Counted from the first letter of the stretch, positions 43,401 to 53,975 are shown. The stretch is 64,000 nucleotides of DNA from Xiphophorus maculatus (GCF_002775205.1 NC_036447.1:22674501-22738500), one strand, 5' to 3'. The notes: generated by a model not told the origin, from the letters alone. Program-made: numbers and translations.

Positions 43401-44984
43401 TAGTTTTGAGGTTCTGGCAAAATCGTGTCTTTTGCCAATCAGAACTTTCATTACTATTCACTATTTAGTCCCTTTTTAATAACTTCCCCCCTCTTAAACC
43501 ACTGCATACCAGTAGATTACCATATATATTTCTCGCTTTTTTCAGGAATTGTGTATATAGTTATAAAAATCATCATTCTGCCTCACGCTTACCCCTCTTT
43601 TTCTTACTTCTGAGTGAAACCTATTTTAAAAAGTACATGCCCTTATCCCTCTGTTTCATGTTTGCAAATCAGGCACAGAATTTAAACATATATGTATTTT
43701 TGAAGACATTTTTTTTTTAAATGGAAAAATAGAGTAGAAATAAATAAAAACAGTGACGTCAGCTCCGCTTGACCCATTAAGAGTTAAACTATTTCAAAGA
43801 CAAAACAGTCAGAGACTGTTTAGAGGAGTCACAGATAAACTGTTACATATAATGAACTTCATATTCATTTACAAGGCTGCATTCAGCAATCCTTGACAGA
43901 GCTGCCACGATCAAGCATTAATGTAGCCCATCTAACAAGTGCAATGGAGTGGTAATCAGTAACCATCACTTCTCCTTCAGATGTTACGTTGTTCCTGATT
44001 GATGTATGTGCAAATAAATCTAACCAACATTAAACTGCGGCGCAGATCTTGTTGTATTTGTCGTCTTATAATGTTCCTGTGCAAATTAATTTCACTGTTA
44101 TCCCTTTATTTAGGTGCAATGTACTGGTTTCATATAGGAATAAACTGTGTGTACGCTGCAGCTACAACTGAATACGGCTTTTCTTACAGGTGCCAAAAAT
44201 CCAGATTTGTCCACTGAAAGAAAAGGGAGCAGACCAACCAGTAGTTGTGTCAGTTTCTGCCAAACTACTCCAGATCCTGTCTGATGGGTTTTGGGTGTTG
44301 ATACACCTGTGGGCTGGAGTTATTCTGCTAGTCCTGAAACCTTCTCTAGAGCTTATGACAAAGATTTGTTTGATCATTTTAGTAATAAACTAGTAAAATT
44401 TACATTTTGAACCAGCTACATGTATGTTTTTCGTTAAACATCCATGTATACAGGTACCCTGTGAGTACCTTTTTAGCTGAAATGATTGGAAAAAGTTTGG
44501 AATATAGATTACATGTAAATCGCGCAGATAATGTAGATTTATGGGAAAGGGCCGAGGTGGTGTTCTTGACTTTTCACCTCCATTCTTGGGTAAGACTGAG
44601 CAAGATAAGGAGCGCCATGAATCATCCCAGCCAGAGATGGCGATGCTGTTAAACCTTTTCCTGCACAAACCTTTTCCTCGGTTAAGCTCAAATGCCCCAT
44701 TAAATTCAGGGGTTCCAGGTTGAAAAACACTCTGTTAATGGTGCACAAGGTTTTAAGACGATTTAAGCTAAAAGAAACAGGCCACAAATCGTTTCAGACC
44801 CATCATAGACGGTTTTAACCGGGCTAAGCTTCACCGCTTACGGTAACATATCGGTACCTAATTACTGAGGTTTCCAAACACAGAGGTAACGCGAAGGCTA
44901 AGAACTAGCTAGGTTTGTTCAATTTAGTCCCAAACAAGTGTTGTTTAACAATGAATGGACACCACTTACCTCGTAGTGCTTCAT
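31432..44984 (-). CDS. tecr: TECR, very-long-chain trans-2,3-enoyl-CoA reductase (12 exons, 308 aa)
   Basis: Minus-strand exons in coding order: 44984-44970 (MKHYE), 40358-40308, 36440-36389, 36299-36255, 36152-36049, 35738-35623, 34369-34264, 34177-34105, 34015-33972, 33160-33103, 32974-32886, 31605-31432. They sum to 927 nt, giving 308 aa, equal to human TECR, with all phases closed. The N-terminal ubiquitin-like part ([17 protein letters not shown]) is followed by a multi-span membrane region with steroid-5-alpha-reductase-type motifs ([45 protein letters not shown], and [19 protein letters not shown] near the C-terminus). Known role: it catalyses the last step of each very-long-chain fatty acid elongation cycle in the ER, reducing trans-2-enoyl-CoA with NADPH, and also acts in sphingosine degradation. 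Its promoter region is shared head-to-head with dnajb1. Intron 1 (about 4.6 kb) holds an alternative first exon, listed separately. Confidence 0.97.
32420..32433 (+). promoter_or_regulatory. CTCF-type core motif in a tecr intron
   Basis: CCACTAGATGGCAG fits the CTCF core consensus CCASYAGRKGGCRS at all 14 positions. Four further near or exact matches occur in the window at 14172, 29361, 59475 and 60799, all in the plus orientation. Confidence 0.5.
34636..35094. mobile_element. hAT-type MITE in a tecr intron
   Basis: It starts TTAGGGACGAAAAGATTAAT with AATCGTCGTGATGAGGCGAT and ends AATAATTGTTAGTTGCAGCA, the end form of a very common teleost hAT MITE whose termini read TAGAGCTGCAACTAACGATT. 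It has no open frame. Confidence 0.6.
37130..37480. mobile_element. hAT-type MITE (CCGATATCGG-rich) in a tecr intron
   Basis: The left end reads AGAGGTATCCCGATCTGGTA with ATTGATACCGGAAATTGG. The right end carries CAATATCGGTAGCGACCAAT and GCGATATCTGTATCGCATCG in inverse sense. The inner part is non-coding. Confidence 0.6.
38190..38460 (+). mobile_element. Tc1-like element end fragment in a tecr intron
   Basis: CAGAAGTTTAAATACATTTC, TTGGTTGAAATGTTTTTAGT, TTTGGCCCATTTCTTCTGAC and CGTTGGCCACTCTGAAACCT occur in the order of a Tc1-like teleost element that begins with a transfer-terminal AGAAGTTTACATACA-type end. Confidence 0.6.
39310..39960 (+). mobile_element. Tc1-like remnant, longest copy of the family in the window
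   Basis: It begins CGCCTTGCATAAAGATTAAA, then AACTTTTCCACATTGTCACG, later TGTCCATTCTTCTTTGTGAA, CTTGCCACAGATTC, TTGTTGGAAGGTGAACATCC, CTGGCCAGAGCACCTTATG and CTTCTTGTATAAAGGTCAG. These are successive landmarks of one Tc1-like family with internal deletions. The encoded transposase would be on the minus strand and is destroyed. Confidence 0.7.
40308..40490 (-). CDS. tecr: tecr alternative first coding exon giving an extended N-terminus
   Basis: On the minus strand an ATG at 40490 (G at -3, G at +4) opens 44 codons that run in frame, without a stop, into tecr exon 2 ([12 protein letters not shown]) and share its donor at 40307. The added segment begins [18 protein letters not shown] and ends [16 protein letters not shown]. 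It is rich in Ala, Lys and Pro, lacks a signal peptide, and would give a 347-aa protein. Its last codons (GTT GTT TTC TTT GAG) also form the pyrimidine tract and AG acceptor used when MKHYE is spliced on, and both forms place Glu before Val. The paralogue TECRL also has an N-terminal extension ending in a similar FEIEI segment (from memory). Use of this exon is inferred from the open frame and the shared junction; transcript data would settle it. Confidence 0.7.
41009..41018. promoter_or_regulatory. MEF2-type site upstream of the tecr alternative exon
   Basis: CTAAATATAA fits the MEF2 consensus YTAWWWWTAR. It lies about 520 bp upstream (minus-strand sense) of the alternative start at 40490. 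E-boxes CAGCTG (40599-40604) and CACCTG (40504-40509) lie nearer, and a TTAAATAAAG TATA-like string falls near 40705. A muscle promoter is an inference only. Confidence 0.35.
41777..42350. mobile_element. Foldback hAT-like element with about 100-bp inverted arms (tecr intron 1)
   Basis: The outer end reads TAGGGGTGCATCGATTCCGA. The arm at about 41830-41935 (AAAGTTGCTGAGTTGGCAAC, CAGTGGGGTGGCTATTGTTA) pairs with about 42155-42260, whose reverse complement contains AAAGTTGCTAAGTTGGAAAC and CAGTGGGGTGACTATCGTTA. By eye the arms are over 80% alike. The centre carries AAATCGGCTGGCCGATAAAT. It has no protein-coding content. Confidence 0.7.
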
Positions 44985-45033
44985 CTTGGCAATGGCGCTT
45001 CCTTAATATCTCGAATGAGTGACAGGTCAACGA

Positions 45034-45155
45034 CCAATCAGCGTATAAACATGCGGCGGCTGAGGACGTCATGGGCGGACCCCACACGCTCACGACAGCC
45101 TATCACGGCTGGCATAAGTCAGGCGAACACGCCCACACTGTCGATTGTAGCCAAT
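45034..45155 (-). promoter_or_regulatory. tecr promoter boxes (CCAAT pair and CRE-like site)
   Basis: CCAAT at 45034-45038, GACGTCAT at 45065-45072 followed by GGGCGG, and CCAAT at 45151-45155 lie 50-170 bp upstream of the tecr ATG (44984). No TATA box is evident for the minus strand, so this looks like an NF-Y/Sp1-type housekeeping promoter. Confidence 0.5.
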
Positions 45156-45599
45156 GAGATTTGAGCAAATGGAAAGGCGATGCCTTAGCGAGAGGTAATA
45201 GGATTTACTTTGGGTTGGCTCGGATTTTACTGTAATAAATTATTATTTTTGGCGTATTCGGTGTTCCTGTTGGTAATTTCGTCCTTCAAATTGCTTGTTA
45301 CTGTTAAATGTCAGTTCATGTACAATACCCCCATACAAATATTTATTTGTGAAATAAAGTGTTTCACAAATAAAGTTCAATGTTATTTAAATAAAGTAAG
45401 AGAATGAAAAAGCTCACAATGTAATCCTCAAAAAGACCAGATACAATGACACCTACTTCCATAACTTCCACTTTTAAATATATCAATTGGAAGTGAAAAT
45501 TGAAAAGGTTTTTTGCCGATAAGTATCTGATAATCTCCCAAGAGAAAAGGGGAATTTCCTTCCCCAATATATTTGACCTGACAAGGGATTACTTTCCTT

Positions 45600-46015
45600 A
45601 AAGGTGGGCAATGTAAATGTTATGAATTAAATTCAGAGCCAGGAGGTGATCTTAGCACTGTCAATCAAACTTGTGTATATGCTGCTCAGAGCCTCCCCCT
45701 TTGTCTCTGCTGTGCAGCTAGTTGCCTGCCATGAATGCTCAGCATGGTCACCGAAGATGACTGATAAATGGTTTTCTTGGAACAGTAAGTTGTTCCTCTG
45801 CCATTAGCACCTTTAGGAGCACATACATGAGATTGCACCAAGATCCACCTCCTGGCTCTAATTGGTTGGAGCAGCATTGGGAGGAGGTGGAGTAGCTCAG
45901 TCTTTTCACAGATTATCACTCACCTGTCACCACGTGGTGCTAATTAAAACATATGTAAGAAACATTTTTTATAAATTGTGTGTGATATAAAATGTACACA
46001 CCCCAGCTTTAAATC
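45600..46015. mobile_element. MITE with GTGTGTAC-type end, copy 2
   Basis: The right end reads AAAATGTACACACCCCAGCT. On the minus strand this starts like the 23930-24370 copy (GCAGTGTGTAAC-type). Shared inner segments include GAGCCAGGAGG-type and TTAGCACTGTCAATCAAAC-type strings. Non-coding. Confidence 0.55.
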
Positions 46016-46944
46016 CACAGAAATTTAAAGACGAATCTTCAAAAAAAAAATGGTATTAACCGACAGCTTCTGTGTACCTTAAACTTGTTCCTGACATGTC
46101 AGACATGCTTCTGCAGAGTTGGTTTTGGTATGAGCCACGCCTGAGGTGAAGCAAAAGGACCTTTATGTACAAATGAGTTGTACAAAAGACATTTCTGCTC
46201 TGTTGAAGGTTGTCAATGATGATGGTTTAAGATGTCCCCCCTTAAAATGATAATCATCTGAATCAATGATATCATTTAGTTTCATGTATATAAAAAAGTC
46301 CAAAGTCTGTGGTGTTTATTAAGATCATGGTTATCAACATGTGTTACAATGACCACTGCTGGTATCTGGGCTGTCTTTAGTTGTACTCAAGAAATTGTCA
46401 TCATAATTAATTGCAATATAGTAAATACAAAAATGAACTGTGATGTAGTACTCCAGGCGCACGTGCTGGATATGTTATGCTGCTTTCCATTTACCTCCGA
46501 GATTTGAACTTCGATTAGCGAATGACGTCAAATCACACCTAATCAGTTCCAAGTTTGAAAACTATTAAGATTAGCTAGATCTTACTACTCTGATATAAAC
46601 TGACATTAGACTAATAATAGTGTATTTATTTCTGTACATTCAAACACCAAGGCAACATGCCACCACAAGAGATTGTAATGTTAAATTTCCCATAAAACTA
46701 AAAAGAAAGCCTAAGTTCTGCTTTACTGCTATACCAGAAAGTCTGTAAAGCTTGCGGTAGTGGAACGTCTTGTGAAAAGTTTGAGAATCATTTAAATTAT
46801 GACGTTGTTAAAAAAAAAATACCGTAATTAAATTTAAAAAAAAAAATCTCCCAGAGCACGTGAAAGCACCATGGGAGTTAACGTTTCCCGATGGGCGTGG
46901 CTTTACTTGTGGCGTCACAGCGGGAGCTGATTCTGGCTGCGTGT

Positions 46945-46978
46945 GGAACAGTCTGGAAGTTTCTGCGCTGTTTATATA
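46945..46978 (+). promoter_or_regulatory. Heat-shock element and TATA box of dnajb1
   Basis: Four consecutive 5-bp units at 46945-46964 read GGAAC AGTCT GGAAG TTTCT, i.e. nGAAn, an imperfect nTTCn, nGAAn and nTTCn, the HSF1 trimer site. TATATA follows at 46973-46978, about 100 bp before the ATG. This matches the known strong HSF1 control of DNAJB1. Confidence 0.85.
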
Positions 46979-47076
46979 GAGTACGTTCAGAACTCCGGCG
47001 GCAGCCCGAGTAGAGACGGACGACCGAGCAGGGGCCGACGCGGACAGACAACTTTCGGGGAAACATTTAAACCAAG

Positions 47077-50000
47077 ATGGGCAAGGACTACTACGACATT
47101 TTGGGAATTAAGAAAGGCGCTTCAGAGGATGATATAAAAAAAGCTTATCGTAAGCAGGCTTTGCGGTACCACCCCGACAAGAACAAATCCCCTGGAGCGG
47201 AGGAGAAATTCAAAGAAATCGCAGAAGCATACGACGTTTTGAGTGACCCAAAGAAGAAAGACATATATGATCGTTTTGGAGAAGAAGGTAAGCGTCATCT
47301 TGAACATGTAGTCCGCTCGGTAATCCCCGCTATGTTAGAATAACTTTATTAAACATCTTGGTTGACGTGTCAGCCGACGCAAATGTTAGTATTTTAGTGA
47401 CAAACGGTGATTAATGGTAATCTGTTTGTGTCATGGCGCTTTGAGCCCTGTTCGTCCTTCATCGAGAGTTTTACCTTCACGGCTAACTAAAAGCCGAGGC
47501 CCTACTTAAACAGGACAAACCCGGACCTGTTTCCATAATAAATCGGCTGGAATCCTAACGGGAATGTGGCCCGACTAATAATAGCAGCGCTACTGGAGGA
47601 CTCTGTGTATTTGCAGGAAGAGGCGGTTTTAGCCACATTGTTGTCAAGAAGATGCTACTGGTAGTAAGTAGCCTGCAGTTAGTTCACTTGCAGTTCTGCC
47701 AAAACAAAATGACAAGCAAAGAGCCGTGACCCGATTAGCACATTCTTTAATTCAAGTGCTCGCTACACCGCGACTGACTTAAACAGAAACAGTAAAAAAA
47801 AATAGTGGTCAAACGTTTGCTTCCTGTGTGGTGTGTTGCCATGGTTACATCAAGTTTTTATAAAACACACATTAGACGTAAACCTGCAAAATGCTCTCAC
47901 ACTGGTGTGTGAGAGGACACATTTTGTTGTGAGAGGGGCTGGACAACTTTCAGATCACACAACTAGTTGTTGCTTTTAGCCACATGGTGGGCACGGAGCT
48001 GTCGGCTTACAGTGAGTCAGGATATATTTATAGAAAAGTTTTCATGCAGTAGAATGAAACATAGAAACAAGAATGCAATCTACCATCAAGCCAAATATGG
48101 CAAACGATGTATAAAAAATAACTAGCAATCTTCAATAAAACTAATAGAAAAAAACAAAACATTCACGTTCATTAACACAATGAATAGATAAAAATGATTT
48201 CTAGTACCTTTTATGATTAGAACAGAAAAAAGACAAAGGAAAATGAGCATAATAATTTTACACATAAAAAGAACTAAAACAATACAGATTTACTTTAGTG
48301 CAGTTTATTGCATTGAAATTACATTTCAGCTGCTGTTATTTATTCAGGAAAGCTGTTTTTAATTAATAGTGCCTCATCATAACTCTAAATATTAACACAA
48401 ACACTTACATGCCCTCTAAATACAGAGGGCATGTCGGATAAACAGGATGTACTTTAATGAATAATACGAAAAGTATTGCAAACATCGCTGAAATGTTTTG
48501 TGTTCATCCTCATTTTTTGTATTCTGTATTGTCTCAAGCTCCCCAACCAATTCAAGAATATGCAGGTGTAGAACATCAACATTCTCCTTACTTTTGTTAA
48601 GTTTTTGCAAACACTGCTTTTAACTAATTTTTCTTTAATCCACGTTAATGCAGAATAACCCTACTGAAAATGTATTATTAGCAATTCTGCTGAATTGCTG
48701 TTTCATTGCCTTTGTTTAAATGATCTCGATGGTGCAATATCTATGACCTTTATATAAAATCCAAACCAAGGCTAGTTTTATTAGTCATTATTTCCTGTAA
48801 TTTTGAGACCGATGTCACCTGTGCAATCAGCAATTACACTTGCGCATCCCAAAATTAGTATTGCGAAATGTTAACCTCTTCTCCTGTATTTAGGTCTGAA
48901 AGGTGGTGGTGGCGGAGGAGGACCAACAGGGGGCAGCGGACCTGGCACCTACAGCTACACCTTCCATGGAGACCCTCATGCCATCTTCGCAGAGTTTTTC
49001 GGCGGCCGTAACCCCTTTGAGCAGTTCTTCGGCGCTCGTAACGGCGGCATGGACGAAAACATGGACACTGACGACCCCTTTGCCCAATTCGGGATGGCTG
49101 GTCGTGGAATGGGTCCCGGAGGCATGGGCGGCTTCTCGCACTCCTTCAGCCCCGGCATGGGAGGAATGGGTGGTCACACTAGCGTCGTGAAGAAGCAGCA
49201 GGACCCACCCGTGGTTCACGACCTCAATGTGTCACTAGAAGAAGTGCTGCAAGGTTGCACGAAAAAGATGAAGATCTCCCGGAAAAGGCTGAGCCCCGAC
49301 GGCCGAACGACGAGGACGGAGGAGAAAATCCTGGAGGTGCAGATAAAGAAAGGCTGGAAAGAGGGCACCAAGATCACATTCGCCAAAGAAGGGGACGAGA
49401 CGCCGAGGAACATTCCAGCGGACGTGGTGTTCGTGCTGAAGGACAAACCGCATCCCGTGTTCAAGCGGGACGGCTCCGACGTCATTTACACCGCCAAGGT
49501 CTCACTACGCGACGTAAGTCGGGATTACTTGAAACTTCTAATTTAGAGGGATTATTTGGTTGTAGACTAATAAAAAAAAAAAGAAGCAGATTTTATATTT
49601 AGCATGTAAAGGACAAATGAGATACGGTCATTTCTTTGTATTTTGGTCACAATTAGCTGAAATGTTGACACGTACCTGCAGCCATCAAGACAGGTGAAAA
49701 ACTAAGCCATCAGAAATTAAAGGTGCAGCAGGCCGAACGGGAAGCAGCGCAAAGATGTGAGCAGGATTAGTACCAGGCGGAGAGGTTTGATCTGTGCTGG
49801 CTGCAAGTTGTAAATAATTTTATTAACCTAATTGTAAATAGCTATAATATTGTATTCTTGCTAGCTTCTTGCAGGCGACGCAGCGAGGCATCGACCAATA
49901 ATCCCTCCATAACCCACATTTTGACTCAAAGCTGTTTTAAACAGTGTTGTGGGGAATCACGTCGCTAACCGTTCTTTGCTCTTCTTGCTCCATCAGGCCT

Positions 50001-50230
50001 TATGTGGCTGCACGGTCCAGGCGCCCACTCTGGATGGCAGGACGGTGACCGTTACGTCCACGGACGTTGTACAGCCGGGGATGAAGCGACGGGTGAGCGG
50101 GGAGGGGCTGCCCTACCCCAAGCGACCCGATCGCCGAGGAGACCTGATCGTGGAGTTCGAGGTGAAGTTCCCGGAGCGGCTGAGTAAGAACGCTCGGGAC
50201 ACCATCGCTCAGGTTCTTCCGCGATCGTGA
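47077..50230 (+). CDS. dnajb1: DNAJB1, class B J-domain co-chaperone (Hsp40), 3 exons, 354 aa
   Basis: Exons: 47077-47287, 48894-49513, 49997-50230; phases close. Residues 1-70 are the J domain ([22 protein letters not shown] motif in RYHPDKNKS). Residues 71-about 160 are a Gly/Phe/Met-rich linker beginning [13 protein letters not shown] and containing [11 protein letters not shown]. The two beta-barrel client-binding domains follow, starting at [16 protein letters not shown] and [18 protein letters not shown]. The C-terminus is the dimerisation region ending QVLPRS. Known role: it stimulates Hsp70 ATPase activity through HPD, delivers misfolded clients, and binds the Hsp70 EEVD tail; cytosol and nucleus. 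It is about 14 residues longer than human (340 aa). A heat-shock element and TATA box sit 100-130 bp upstream of the ATG, and an AATAAA lies about 510 bp after the stop. Teleosts often have two dnajb1 copies; which one this is cannot be told here. Confidence 0.97.
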
Positions 50231-50736
50231 ACACGACCGCTGAACTCCCACTTGTGCCGCCATCTTTTTACCCGTGAATTATAACACGGACGTTCACAAG
50301 TTAGACTTGACGCCAAGAGCGACGCTTCTGTGGTTGGATTGCCCCGAATGTCACACGGTCCTCAGTAGTGTAAATACAGACTTTTGAACGAGTGCTGCTT
50401 TTCAGAAGCTTGATTGTAAATATGTTTCCAATGCGGTGTGGTGTTTGGTCTACTAAGTGAGTTTATATTTTTCATGAAAACTGAGCAATGCATGAGAGAC
50501 TACATGTGCCACTATTCTACAGACTCTTTTGTCTGTAACAGTTTTCATCAAGAAACTTTTATTTTTTTGTATGAAGTTTAAGCATCCAGGTTTGCAGTGG
50601 ATGGTTTACACAGATGTATTTGACACATCGTAAGTGTAGAAAAACGGCTTATTTTACTAAGAATAGCAGGTCACGCTCTGAAGAATGACACCGAGATGAA
50701 ATATTGTTGTCTTCTGAATAATGCTGCATTAAGAAC

Positions 50737-50742
50737 AATAAA
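50737..50742 (+). terminator. Poly(A) signal AATAAA, dnajb1
   Basis: AATAAA about 510 bp after the stop codon, the first standard signal in the 3' UTR. Confidence 0.65.
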
Positions 50743-50984
50743 AAGGAAAATGGTGCTGTTTACACCCAATGTCTCTTGTATGTTTCTGTGAGATGGTTTG
50801 TAGGTGTTTGAAATCAAATGGTTTCTTCAGGCGACTTCCTCATCTTGCTCTTCCATGAAGTGTCATATTAAACAAGCTTTGAAAATTTAATTTGAGTAAC
50901 TCGATTAACCACAACAAAGAATGTTTCCATTATTTCTGTTAAATATGATGTTTCTCTTACAAATAACACGAGATGGAGTTAAGT

Positions 50985-51400
50985 TTTATATGGACTTAAA
51001 GATTTATCACAATATTTTGTGGTACTATGGAGAAAATGAAAAAATAAGAATGATCACTTCTTTTTAGGTGACTGTGTTACACAGCAATCACTCCCCCAGA
51101 AACAAAGACAATGGTCTTGAAAAATACTAACTTTCTTGAGGACACCATAAACATAAGGAAGAGTGATTCATATCACTAAGCTGCACATGCTAAATTAATT
51201 TAATATTTTCAAATTTATGTATATTTTCATTTAACAGTGGAGAAAATGGAAACACTAGCAATCCTGACAATATGGACAAGTTGGGGGCTTTTGAAAATCA
51301 TCAATTGGAATTTATCGTGGAAACGATACATCAAAATTCTTATTGTGACTAGAAATTTATCATGATAAATTATAAACAATTGGAGTAAACAACATAAAAA
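50985..51400. mobile_element. MITE-like repeat with CGATAA ends, copy 2
   Basis: Shares TATGGACTTAAAG, AGCAATCC and the TTATCATGATAAATTATAA end with the copy at 21890-22300. Non-coding. Confidence 0.55.
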
Positions 51401-51454
51401 TATGAGTCCTTCCTGCCTCAATGGTTTATCCTGGGGGTGAGATAGTCATATAGG

Positions 51455-52660
51455 CAGGGTCGCCGTACAGGGGGGGAAAGTTAGGACAATTTCAAGAGCC
51501 CCTGGCGGACAGGGGCCCCCCACAAAACAGTTTTTGTGGGGGGAGGGGAGGCTTATAGAAATAGAAAAAAATTGAGGGCCCTGTTAATAATAAAATTAAT
51601 ATTAATATCATGTTTTTAAAATATGTTTTAGCAGTAAAATTAAATGTTACCCCTCGCTTAGCTACAGACTACTGTTTGTCTCCATTTCATTCAATGCAGT
51701 GCTCAGGCCCCCCTGCCCTGCATGTTTTAGGTGTTTCCCTTCTGCCACTCACCTGGATTGAATCTGTGGCTGATCAACAGGTTTCTGCAGCACTTGATTG
51801 ACATGCAATCATTTCAATCAGCTGTTCTGGAATAGAGGCACATCTAAAACATGCAGTGCAGGGGGGGCCTGAGGACTGGAATTGAGAAGCACTGATTTAA
51901 TGAATGAAGGAACAAATCTACCAACATACTTGTCCCTGTACCTTTTATCACACTGAACAACAGATGAGTCAGTCAGCAGCAGCTCTAATCCCCTAACCAG
52001 CATAACCCCCTGCGTCCTTTCCTCCCGTCCCAGTGACGGTAAAGGTAAGCAACACTATGTTCAATGACAACAGAGTTAGCATAATTCCAGGAAATCTATC
52101 AGTTTTTCCTGTCTCTCTGCTCTTTTTAGAATTACACAACAAAAAATCTATGTATTACTGACAGAAATTCAAACAATCTTTATAAAAAGATAACAAAAAA
52201 TAGCCTCATGTCAGTCCAGGTGGTAATACACAACATGGTGACAGCTTTAGCAAATAAACATAGAAACATATTTTTAATTTAAAGTTATATACTGCAGCTT
52301 GAATAAAATGCAACTTCATTGCATTTTTGAGGAGTCTGGATTGCTTTATGTATCTTTTGCATGTTGCCTATGACTGTGGCTGGTGGGGAGAGACATTTCA
52401 GTAAGCTAAAACTAATAATAATAAAGAATTAAGCAACCTATTTGCACAGTGTATGCAGACTGTTGCATTTAAAATTCACTAGCTGTAAATATTGCGCTAG
52501 TATCAGTATTGGACCGAAGAAAGCAGGTTGCAAGCCTTTGAAATTGTGATGCTTTTGATGGGTTAGACTCAAAAAAACTGTAACAGAAGGTGCGCAGGAG
52601 GGGCCCAATTTAATTTTTTGTCATGGGGCCCAAAATTCCTGGCGGCGCCCCTGCACATTG
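51455..52660 (+). mobile_element. Decayed hAT transposon with short inverted ends
   Basis: The left end CAGGGTCGCCGTACAGG pairs roughly with the right end, whose reverse complement is CAGGGGCGCCGCCAGGA. The 8 bp outside each end (CATATAGG and CACATTGG) agree at 6 of 8, as expected of a worn hAT target duplication. Inside, about 52355-52420 encodes MLPMTVAGGERHFSKLKLI, the C-terminal dimerisation signature of hAT transposases of the ZMYM1-like type. The remaining transposase is largely gone. Confidence 0.7.
51695..51895. mobile_element. MITE nested inside the hAT remnant
   Basis: The left arm (CAGTGCTCAGGCCCCCCTGC, CTGCATGTTTTAGGTG) and right arm (ACATCTAAAACATGCAGTGC, GGGGGGGCCTGAGGACTG) are inverted copies about 200 bp apart, typical of a teleost MITE whose ends include CAGTCCTCAGGCC. 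Confidence 0.65.
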
Positions 52661-52689
52661 GGGATATTTTCCTGTAAAACGTCAGGACG

Positions 52690-53000
52690 TCTTGGTACCT
52701 GTTGAGAATTGTTTCAACTCCACAGCCTACCTGAGTGTTTTTGTTGACCTCTGTGACCCTAGCCATTTTTCATGTCTCGTTCCTGCTGGACAGAGCACTA
52801 TGTCACAAAGCTCAAATCATCTCAAAGTGGTTTCTCAAACAAGACAACGAGTTCGCTGTGCTCCAGCGGTCTCTTATCTGGAGTCACCAGATCTCAACAG
52901 AGCATATCTCTGGGATGTGGTGGAAGGGGAAATTTTCATAGTGGATGTGAGGCCGACCAATCAGAAGCAGCTGTGTAATTCTCCCACACCAATTTGAACC
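52690..53000 (+). mobile_element. Tc1 transposase C-terminal fragment
   Basis: The plus strand encodes, with frame breaks, CHKAQIISKWFLKQDNEFAV and then SPDLNRAYLWDVVEGEI, VDVRPTNQKQLC. These match the Tc1 DDE region (CHKAQIISNWF..., SPDLNPTEHLWDVVEREI). No ends were located. Confidence 0.85.
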
Positions 53001-53975
53001 AAAATCGTCACCATTTATGTCATGAAACGCAGGGGGAGAAAACTGGGTCATACTGGGTAGTTGTACTTGGTGCTAGTTTAAGTCGATCTGTTCCGAACGT
53101 TTTTCTCACCAAGAAATTTAGTTTACGTACTTTATCGTACTGCACACAGAAAATGGCGGTAGCAAGGTTTTAAAAAAATAAAACTCACTGTTATACAAGT
53201 GCCGACATTTTTGTTCTTGCAGTTTTACTGTGAATTACCTCATTCTTTTCTTTTAACGGTCTTACTGACCTTTTCGATGCCGTGGCAGAAACGTTGGGCA
53301 AAATTTCCTGCCAACTTTTTTTTTTTTACCAGCATTTGTCAAAAAAAACGTCTGTTACTTAATTAAAGTCGGATCCTAAATTATTCCTGAGTTGGTACAG
53401 GGCCAAATATGTCATAAGACAGAACTGACATCCCCTCTACTAAAGCTACATGACATTGAGCTCATCTTGCGTGTGGTCACTTCCTTGATACTTCCTTTGA
53501 TACTTTTTGGTGAGGAGCCTGATCTCCCAGTGTCTGTGTGCGGTTTCAACGGGGCCATCATGGTTGAAACAAATAGACCTCAGGTTGCCCTCAGATACCC
53601 GTGACACGGTCTGCAGACAGACCACTTATTGAGTCTGATGGCCTCCAGCGTAATGGGCTCTAGACCTTTGGAGGCACACAAATGGCTGGGGGAGCTCGGC
53701 ACGAACACTGACGACTTTATAGCCCACCACAGTCATGAGCTGGTTCTTCAATGCCGAGTGAAAGTGATGGGAAGAACTACTGCACGCTGTATGTTTGCTA
53801 CTAGGAATAAATAGAGGCCTGGTACATCAGAATAATGCCTTTTTTTCTTTTTACGCTGAGGCAAACTGAAGACGAGCCACTGTAATCATTTGCTGCAGAA
53901 TTGTTTGAGCGCAGCGTTGCTTTCCTCTTTAAGGCGTTCCTGTCTTATGGCAGTAAATCAGATTGGCAGTAAAAA

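Larger units (their letters stand above)
44985..47076. other. Divergent promoter interval between tecr and dnajb1
   Basis: It holds the tecr promoter at the left, a 13-bp perfect hairpin (45342-45374), the second copy of a MITE (45600-46015), plain AT-rich DNA, and the dnajb1 promoter with its heat-shock element at the right. No extra gene is seen. Confidence 0.65.
50231..53975. other. dnajb1 3' UTR and repeat-rich intergenic stretch
   Basis: The dnajb1 3' UTR runs to an AATAAA at 50737-50742. Beyond it lie a CGATAA-type MITE (50985-51400), a decayed hAT element with a nested MITE (51455-52660), a Tc1 transposase C-terminal fragment (52690-53000), and about 900 bp of unremarkable DNA before the receptor gene. 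Confidence 0.65.

Noticed and set aside
44390-44787. Overlapping frames of 80-90 codons on both strands near tecr exon 1
   Set aside because: No homology or codon pattern; they lie within tecr intron 1.
48890-49485. Minus-strand open frames opposite dnajb1 exon 2
   Set aside because: Shadows of the GC-rich, Gly-rich coding strand.
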